This document shows positions 5,722 through 10,808 of a stretch of 10,808 nt of DNA, one piece after another. Position 1 is the stretch's first letter. Every line of letters starts with the position of its first letter. A program made the position numbers and the translations under genes. The notes under the pieces are model-generated. The model did no database searches, was not told the DNA's origin, and worked only from the letters and a program-made list of their open reading frames with translations. Source of the stretch: an uncultured Bacteroidales bacterium (GTDB taxonomy: Bacteria; Bacteroidota; Bacteroidia; Bacteroidales; Paludibacteraceae); the NCBI GenBank assembly GCA_937892015.1, contig CALAUY010000127.1, positions 1 to 10,808 on the forward strand, given 5' to 3'.

Positions 5722-7161
5722 ATGAGAAACTTTTTAACAGTGGTGATGCTCACCTTGAGCATCTTCGCAGTAAGTGCTCGAGAGTTGCACGCCAACTTGA
5801 GTAATGCAACAGCTGTTGGCAACTCAACGTGGAATGCCTCTACAGGGACGTTTGCTTGGACTGCAAAAACTTATGCTTATCTTAAAGTTACTGATATTGC
5901 CGGTGATTTGAGCAATTGGAAACAATTGGTACTGAAAACATCAAATTACACCAACAATTCTTATCGTGTTGACATAAAACTAACGGATGGTACTGTGATA
6001 AAAGATAAAATTGATGGAGTTTGGGAAAATCAATTTTGGTCAGTTGGGCAGAAGACCCTTACTCTTGCTAATGGTCTTACTGCTGCCCAACTGGCAATGG
6101 TAGAGGAAATTCGCGTGAACACCAACTCAAACAGCGGTAGTGTCACCGTCGAAGATCTTTATCTGGTCAACGATGAGCAAGCCGCAGCCGGAACGCTCAC
6201 TTGCGCAGGCTTCACTAACCTCAACGGGAACTGCACTTACGATGCCAGCACCCATATTTTCTCATGGACAGGAAGCAACAATAACACCGCCAAGATGTTT
6301 GTCATGGAAGCAGGCGAACTGGCAAAATATGAGACGCTGACTTTCACCACTGCCAACTATGTGGATGGAGGATCCTACCGCGTTTTATTCAAGGGTGCTA
6401 ATGATTCCGACATCAAAGGACGTACGTTCTATTCCGCCGGCAGCAAGACCATTACCATTGCTGAAGAGCTGACTGCAGACCAAATAGCCCAAGTTACGGA
6501 TATTCGTTTTGCAGGTAACAGCAATTCCGGCAGCATAGAGATTGACCCGAGTAGCGTTAAACTCAATCGTGCCAATGAGACACTCTCTATTACCACGGAC
6601 AATCTGGGTTATGCCACATTCAGCAGCTCGTATATGCTTGACTTGGCTAATCTGCCTGAAGGACTGGAGGCATACGTTGGTACATTGAACGGCAACGTGC
6701 TCACTTTCACCAAGAAAGAAGTAGCTGTTCCGGGCAACACGGGCTTGCTCTTCAAGGGCGCAGCCAGCACCACCTATGAGATACCTGTTCTGGCAAGCGG
6801 CACTCCGGCTGATGCCACGAATGCACTTGTTGCCAGCGTTAACAACACGACTCTTGTGAGTGATGCAAGCACCTATTATTTCGTCATGGTGAAAGATGCG
6901 ACCGAGGGTGAACTGACGTTTGCGAACTTGAGTACCGAAGTGACCGTTCCTGCCAATAAGGCATATGTGGCAGTGCCTGCCAGTGCTTTCTCAGGTGCTC
7001 CGGCGTTGCGCGTATCGTTCGGTGAGGACGAGACCACTGCGATAGAGTTGGTGGATGAGAACGAGGGCGAGACGGTTATCTACGACCTCTTGGGTCGTCG
7101 TCTGACCGAACCCGTTCAGGGCATCAACATCATCAATGGTAAGAAAGTGTATATTAAATAA
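5722..7161 (+). CDS. Secreted protein with two tandem beta-rich modules, related to the 3560-5392 protein
   Basis: The 479-aa protein has a signal peptide (about residues 1-19, ending FAVSA). Two modules follow at about 21-149 and 157-282. The second is recognisably the same family as in the upstream protein: FSWTG, GELAKYETLTFTTANY, FYSAGSKTITI and GNSNSGSIEI line up with modules 2 and 3 there. Residues 287-443 form a separate beta-rich region (ITTDNLGYATFSSSYML onward) of a type common near the C-terminus of Prevotella secreted proteins. The last 27 residues (IYDLLGRRL...GINIINGKKVYIK) are a sorting-like tail matching the upstream protein's. No catalytic motif is visible. It may be a surface or secreted glycan-binding partner of the nearby GH115, by context only. 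The 48-aa peptide gene begins 18 nt after its stop. Confidence 0.84.
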   Translation: MRNFLTVVMLTLSIFAVSARELHANLSNATAVGNSTWNASTGTFAWTAKTYAYLKVTDIAGDLSNWKQLVLKTSNYTNNSYRVDIKLTDGTVIKDKIDGVWENQFWSVGQKTLTLANGLTAAQLAMVEEIRVNTNSNSGSVTVEDLYLVNDEQAAAGTLTCAGFTNLNGNCTYDASTHIFSWTGSNNNTAKMFVMEAGELAKYETLTFTTANYVDGGSYRVLFKGANDSDIKGRTFYSAGSKTITIAEELTADQIAQVTDIRFAGNSNSGSIEIDPSSVKLNRANETLSITTDNLGYATFSSSYMLDLANLPEGLEAYVGTLNGNVLTFTKKEVAVPGNTGLLFKGAASTTYEIPVLASGTPADATNALVASVNNTTLVSDASTYYFVMVKDATEGELTFANLSTEVTVPANKAYVAVPASAFSGAPALRVSFGEDETTAIELVDENEGETVIYDLLGRRLTEPVQGINIINGKKVYIK

Positions 7162-7165
7162 AAAA

Positions 7166-7171
7166 GGGAGG
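7166..7171 (+). promoter_or_regulatory. Strong Shine-Dalgarno site for the 48-aa peptide
   Basis: GGGAGG lies 8 nt before the ATG at 7180. Bacteroidota genes rarely use such sites and the neighbouring genes lack one, so this supports the peptide gene being truly translated and decides its start. Confidence 0.65.
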
Positions 7172-7179
7172 ACAGAGCA

Positions 7180-7326
7180 ATGAAAAAGCAATATACAGCC
7201 CCCGTGTTCACTATGTTGAACGTAAGCAACGACATCGTAACTGCGTCAGTGACCTTGAACCCCAACCGTGGATTCGGTCAGGGCGAGCAGGTAGGAACAC
7301 CTCAACGCCGCAGTATCTGGGATTAA
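7180..7326 (+). CDS. Small hypothetical peptide (48 aa), YxxP...S type
   Basis: The 48-residue product begins MKKQYTAPVFTMLNVSNDIV and ends QRRSIWD. It shares with the peptide at 3376 a basic MK start, a YxxP motif (YTAP, 5-8), a mixed hydrophobic stretch, and a Ser 15-17 residues after the Pro. The C-terminus is Gly/Asn/Gln-rich (NPNRGFGQGEQVG). Unlike the first peptide its tail is not strongly acidic. There is no usual signal peptide or transmembrane helix. It begins 18 nt after the modular protein gene and is followed by a perfect hairpin before GH115. It is too short for most gene callers. The family is familiar in Bacteroidales but I know no proven function. Confidence 0.72.
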   Translation: MKKQYTAPVFTMLNVSNDIVTASVTLNPNRGFGQGEQVGTPQRRSIWD

Positions 7327-7354
7327 TCTCTTTTGCACAAACTAATAACAACTC

Positions 7355-7390
7355 GTCAGGGACGCCATTCGTGCGTTTGGCGTCCCTGAC
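7355..7390 (+). terminator. Perfect 13-bp hairpin between peptide gene and GH115
   Basis: GTCAGGGACGCCA (7355-7367) pairs perfectly with TGGCGTCCCTGAC (7378-7390) around a 10-nt loop. It lies 28 nt after the peptide stop and 20 nt before the GH115 ATG. No T run follows directly; a short TTTT comes about 15 nt later. It could be a partial terminator that lowers GH115 expression relative to the upstream genes, or an mRNA-processing or stabilising structure. Confidence 0.5.
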
Positions 7391-7410
7391 CCCTACCAAC
7401 CTCTTTTGTC

Positions 7411-9948
7411 ATGAAAAAGTTCTTACTCATCTCCATAACGGCCATGTTAGCCCTTGCAGCGCAAGCAGCGGAATCGTTCGTGTCCTTCACGGGCGGTGAT
7501 GAAGTCGTGTTCACTGTAGCTGACAATGGCATAGCAGCCACCATCCTCATCGCGCCGGACGAGTTGGAAGGCGTGAAGATTGCCGCGCGTGACTTGCAGC
7601 AAGACATCCGTCGGGTGACGGGCATAACGCCTGAGCTCATCGAGAGCCCCGCGAGTGGGACGGGCACGAAGCGGATAGTCGTAGGTACGATGGCGCAACC
7701 GATAGTGCAAGAAGCGGCGAGAGAGGTGAGTATGGACTTGAGCGGACTGCAAGGCAAGCGCGAGATGTACTTGCTGAGTGCCAACAGCGACCTGCTGGTT
7801 ATTGCCGGCAGTGACAAACGCGGTGCCATTTACGGCATCTACGAGCTGTCGAGGCAGATGGGCGTGAGTCCGTGGTACTGGTTCGCGGATGTGCCCGTAC
7901 GTCCGCAGGCGCGCGTGTGTATCAAGAGAGGTGTTTATACCGATGGGGAGCCGGTGGTGGAGTATCGCGGCATCTTCATCAACGACGAGTGGCCGAGTTT
8001 CGGCAACTGGTGTTACGACCGTTTCGGTGGAATCAACAGCAAGATGTACGCCCACGTGTTTGAGTTGCTACTCCGTCTGAAAGCCAACTTCATGTGGCCT
8101 GCGATGTGGGGTAGCGCTTTTTTTGCCGATGACCCGCAGAACGGTGTACTGGCCGACAAGATGGGAATAGTGATGTCCACCTCGCATCACGAGCCGATGA
8201 ACCTGAACCAACGTGACTGGAAAGCCATCGGCGGAACGGAAGAGAAATGGAACTACGTGACCAACGAGCAGGGTCTGAAAGATTTCTGGCGCTCGGGCAT
8301 CGTACGTTCGCGCGACTGGGAGACGCTGATCACGGTCGGCATGCGCGGTGACGGCGACATGGAGATGCCTAACTCGGGCGACAACATCGCCCTGCTGGAG
8401 CGTATCGTGCGCGACCAGCGGCAGATGATCACGGAAGAGATGCACCGTCCTGCCGGCGAAGTGCCGCAGGTGTGGGCACTCTACAAAGAGGTGCAAGACT
8501 ACTACGATGCGGGCATGAAAGTGCCGGACGACATCATCCTGCTCCTCTGCGATGATAACTGGGGCAATATCCGCCGCGTGCCGACGGGCGACAAAGCCAA
8601 GCACCCGGGCGGATACGGCATGTATTACCATTTCGATTATGTGGGTGGTCCGCGCAACAGCAAATGGGTGAACATATCACCTATCCCGCGCGTATGGGAG
8701 CAGATGAACCTATGCTACGAGTACGGTATCAACAAGATATGGATTGTGAACGTGGGCGACCTGAAGCCGATGGAGTACCCCATCACGTTCTTCTGCGATA
8801 TGGCGTGGAATCCCGCCAAGTACAATCAAGACAACCTCGTGGAGCATGCCGAGGAGTTCTGCCGCTCCGTTTTTGGCGATGCGTATGCCGCAGAGGCCGC
8901 GCGGTTACTGCGCACGTACGCCAAATTCAACCGCCGCGTGACGCCGGAGTCACTCAACGCCACTACATACTCGTTCCACTACAACGAATGGCCTCGCGTC
9001 TGTGCCGATTATAATCGCTTGGCAGAGGACGCCCGTGCCCTTGAGAAGAAACTGCCCGCGGAGGCACGCTCCGCATACTTTGAGTTGTTGGGACTGCCCA
9101 TCGAGGGCGTTGCCAACCTCTATAATCTGTATTACGCGCAGGCGATGAACAAACGTCTGGCGCGCACGAAGAACGAAGCCGCGAATGCGTGGGCACAGAA
9201 AGTGCGGGAGTACTACGAGTACGACTCGTTGCTCTCCAAGCGTTACCACGAGTTGGAAGGCGGCAAATGGAACCACTTGATGGATGAGATACGTATCGGC
9301 TATAAGGGATGGAACTCGCCCGAACACCGCACGATGCCGCAGGTAGAACGTGTGGGCAGTGGGGCAGTGCCGGCAGGTGTTGATACCCGCAAACCCGTTG
9401 CGGCCGAACCGTTCGCGCTCACGTCGAGCATCGTCCCCCCCTGCACGTTCGTAGAGAAAGACGGGTACGTGTCCATAGAAGCCGAGCACTATACGCGCAA
9501 GACCGACGGTGCCGGTGCTCGATGGACGGTCATCCCCGAACTGGGACGGACACTGTCGGGACTGAGCACCAAACCAATCACGGGTTCGGTGGAGGGTGCA
9601 TCGCTTGAGTACGATTTCACGTGCGAGACCACCGACTTCGCGGTGATTATCTTGCGCCTTGCACCAACGCTCAACTACCTGCCCGAGGGACAACGCTACG
9701 CCATCTCGGTCGATGGCGGCAAGGAGAAAATCGTCAACATCAACGGCCACTACACGGGCGAACTGGGCGAGTGGCAACGCAACCACTGCATTGACAGCCA
9801 GACGGTGTTCGACATCACTAAAGCCGGTAAGCATACACTGCGCATCCGACCGCTCGATAACGGCATCGTCCTGCAGAAAATCATCATCAACCTCGGTGGT
9901 CTCCATCGGTCGTACCTCTGGCCGGAAGAGACCCTCGCGGAGAAATGA
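7411..9948 (+). CDS. GH115 family alpha-glucuronidase (xylan alpha-1,2-glucuronidase)
   Basis: This 845-aa enzyme is predicted to release (4-O-methyl)glucuronic acid side chains from glucuronoxylan, acting outside the cytoplasm. A signal peptide covers about residues 1-20 (ending AAQAA). The N-terminal domain (about 21-175) is followed by the catalytic region with family-typical segments: EYRGIFINDEWPSFGNW (184-200), LKANFMWPAMWGSAFF (223-238), HHEPMNL (259-265) and GMRGDGDMEM (310-319). The C-terminal beta-sandwich typical of GH115 (about 685-835, starting around GYVSIEAEHYTRK) is complete. Its length agrees with Bacteroides relatives and no frameshift is seen. The start at 7411 places MKK directly before the hydrophobic core. 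It lies 84 nt after the small peptide gene and 128 nt before xylA, so it is likely co-transcribed with xylA. Catalytic residues were not assigned individually. Confidence 0.93.
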   Translation: MKKFLLISITAMLALAAQAAESFVSFTGGDEVVFTVADNGIAATILIAPDELEGVKIAARDLQQDIRRVTGITPELIESPASGTGTKRIVVGTMAQPIVQEAAREVSMDLSGLQGKREMYLLSANSDLLVIAGSDKRGAIYGIYELSRQMGVSPWYWFADVPVRPQARVCIKRGVYTDGEPVVEYRGIFINDEWPSFGNWCYDRFGGINSKMYAHVFELLLRLKANFMWPAMWGSAFFADDPQNGVLADKMGIVMSTSHHEPMNLNQRDWKAIGGTEEKWNYVTNEQGLKDFWRSGIVRSRDWETLITVGMRGDGDMEMPNSGDNIALLERIVRDQRQMITEEMHRPAGEVPQVWALYKEVQDYYDAGMKVPDDIILLLCDDNWGNIRRVPTGDKAKHPGGYGMYYHFDYVGGPRNSKWVNISPIPRVWEQMNLCYEYGINKIWIVNVGDLKPMEYPITFFCDMAWNPAKYNQDNLVEHAEEFCRSVFGDAYAAEAARLLRTYAKFNRRVTPESLNATTYSFHYNEWPRVCADYNRLAEDARALEKKLPAEARSAYFELLGLPIEGVANLYNLYYAQAMNKRLARTKNEAANAWAQKVREYYEYDSLLSKRYHELEGGKWNHLMDEIRIGYKGWNSPEHRTMPQVERVGSGAVPAGVDTRKPVAAEPFALTSSIVPPCTFVEKDGYVSIEAEHYTRKTDGAGARWTVIPELGRTLSGLSTKPITGSVEGASLEYDFTCETTDFAVIILRLAPTLNYLPEGQRYAISVDGGKEKIVNINGHYTGELGEWQRNHCIDSQTVFDITKAGKHTLRIRPLDNGIVLQKIIINLGGLHRSYLWPEETLAEK

Positions 9949-10065
9949 CGATAACAACGATAACGATAACGATAATAACGATAACGATAACGATAACGAG
10001 ATAACGATAACGATAACGAAAACAATCAAAACGATAACGATAACGAGATAACGACAACAATCAAA
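9949..10065 (+). repeat. CGATAA hexamer microsatellite between GH115 and xylA
   Basis: The spacer is built from CGATAA units broken by CAA, TAA and CGAGATAA variants. A higher-order block also recurs: CGATAACGATAACGAGATAA at 9985-10004 recurs at 10032-10051, each copy followed by an AACAATCAAA segment (10020-10029 and 10055-10064). The repeat begins immediately after the GH115 stop. In the GH115 frame it gives eight further TAA codons between 9952 and 9996. It holds no promoter match and no evident secondary structure. Frames that read through it on the minus strand are artefacts of the repeat. Confidence 0.9.
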
Positions 10066-10076
10066 TCGAAAAGAAT

Positions 10077-10808
10077 ATGGTAAAAGAGTATTTCCCTGAA
10101 ATTGGAAAAATCGGGTATGAAGGCCCGGAGTCGAAGAACCCCATGGCGTTCCATTACTACGACGCAGAGCGTGTAGTGGCGGGTAAGAAAATGAAAGACT
10201 GGATGCGCTTCGCGATGGCGTGGTGGCACACCTTGTGCGCTGAGGGCTCGGACCAGTTTGGTGGCGGCACGAAGAAGTTCCCGTGGAACGAGGGTACGGA
10301 CGCGGTGACGATTGCCAAACAGAAAGCCGATGCGGGCTTTGAAATCATGCAGAAACTGGGCTTCCCGTATTTCTGTTTCCACGACGTGGACCTCGTGAGT
10401 GAGGGCAGTAGCGTGGAGGAGTACGAGGCTAATCTGGCCGCCATCACCGACTACCTGAAGCAGAAGATGGACGAAACGGGCATACGCTTGCTGTGGAGCA
10501 CGGCGAACGTGTTCGGCAACGCGCGTTACATGAACGGTGCGAGCACTAACCCCGATTTCGACGTGGTGGCACGTGCCATCGTGCAGATTAAGAACGCCAT
10601 CGATGCAGGTATCAAGCTCGGCGCAGAGAACTACGTGTTCTGGGGTGGTCGCGAGGGCTATATGTCCCTGCTGAATACCGACCAGCGTCGCGAGAAAGAG
10701 CATATGGCCACCATGCTACGCATGGCTCGCGACTACGCTCGTTCGAAAGGGTTCAAGGGCACTTTCCTCATCGAACCCAAACCGATGGAGCCATCGAAAC
10801 ATCAGTAC
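10077..10808 (+). CDS. xylA: Xylose isomerase, N-terminal 244 residues (runs off the window)
   Basis: The enzyme interconverts D-xylose and D-xylulose in the cytoplasm, the first step of isomerase-type xylose use. The frame from ATG 10077 is open to the window end (244 codons), beginning MVKEYFPEIGKIGYEGPESK. Hallmarks are FCFHDVDLVSEG (99-110) with His102 and Asp105, corresponding to the catalytic His101/Asp104 pair of E. coli XylA; VFWGGREGY (187-195); and LIEPKPMEPSKHQY (231-244) with the metal ligand Glu233 and Lys235. Full-length enzymes are about 440 aa, so roughly 55% is present; the C-terminal metal ligands lie outside. Pairing with GH115 points to a xylan degradation locus. No separate promoter was seen in the hexamer-repeat spacer. 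Confidence 0.96.
   Translation, partial: MVKEYFPEIGKIGYEGPESKNPMAFHYYDAERVVAGKKMKDWMRFAMAWWHTLCAEGSDQFGGGTKKFPWNEGTDAVTIAKQKADAGFEIMQKLGFPYFCFHDVDLVSEGSSVEEYEANLAAITDYLKQKMDETGIRLLWSTANVFGNARYMNGASTNPDFDVVARAIVQIKNAIDAGIKLGAENYVFWGGREGYMSLLNTDQRREKEHMATMLRMARDYARSKGFKGTFLIEPKPMEPSKHQY

Noticed and set aside
3376..7326. The small peptides as RiPP precursors
   Set aside because: There is no double-glycine or other recognised leader cleavage motif and no radical SAM, lanthionine synthetase, peptidase or exporter gene in the window.
8950..10029. 359-codon minus strand frame starting in the hexamer repeat
   Set aside because: Its start is the reverse-strand reading of CGATAA repeats, giving an artificial IVIVIV/SLSLSL hydrophobic start; the rest is antisense to GH115.
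10026..10703. 225-codon minus strand frame
   Set aside because: It is antisense to a convincing xylose isomerase reading frame carrying catalytic motifs.

Overview
The window looks like a chromosomal segment from a Bacteroidota bacterium, most likely Prevotellaceae (Prevotella/Segatella-like). The grounds are three promoter-like sites of the Bacteroidota form TTTG/TTG-N18-20-TAnnTTTG, A-rich start regions mostly without Shine-Dalgarno sequences, a LysM/M23 envelope peptidase, secreted proteins ending in 'IYNxLGxR...GkkxxxK/R' tails, and a GH115 alpha-glucuronidase next to xylose isomerase. Genus is inferred from family knowledge; no database search was possible.

Positions 1-2916 hold two convergent housekeeping-type genes: a RluA-family pseudouridine synthase with a long N-terminal extension (+, 362-1729) and a secreted M23 peptidase with a C-terminal LysM domain (-, 1841-2782). 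A long hairpin lies between their 3' ends (1754-1821). This segment is bracketed by a 52-bp exact direct repeat (1-52 and 3007-3058). The second copy is the right half of a roughly 142-bp inverted-repeat, MITE-like element (2917-3058).

Positions 3059-10808 read as one co-directional block on the + strand. A strong promoter-like site (3238-3269) and a leader precede a 53-aa peptide gene (3376-3537). Then come a secreted 610-aa protein with three copies of a roughly 125-140-aa module (3560-5392), a 329-bp gap with two different 22-bp tandem repeats, and a second secreted protein with two copies of a related module (5722-7161). A 48-aa peptide gene with a strong Shine-Dalgarno (7180-7326), a perfect 13-bp hairpin, a GH115 alpha-glucuronidase (7411-9948), a CGATAA hexamer-repeat spacer, and xylose isomerase running off the window (10077-10808) complete it. 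I saw no convincing promoter inside the block, so a single transcript is plausible but unproven.

Functionally, GH115 removes (4-O-methyl)glucuronic acid from xylan side chains and XylA isomerises the released xylose, so the block probably belongs to a xylan/glucuronoxylan utilisation locus. The two modular secreted proteins are not recognised enzymes. Their repeated modules and sorting-like tails suggest surface or secreted binding proteins, perhaps for glycans. The two small peptides share a YxxP...S pattern and have no established function. They and the modular proteins are the least understood part of the window.
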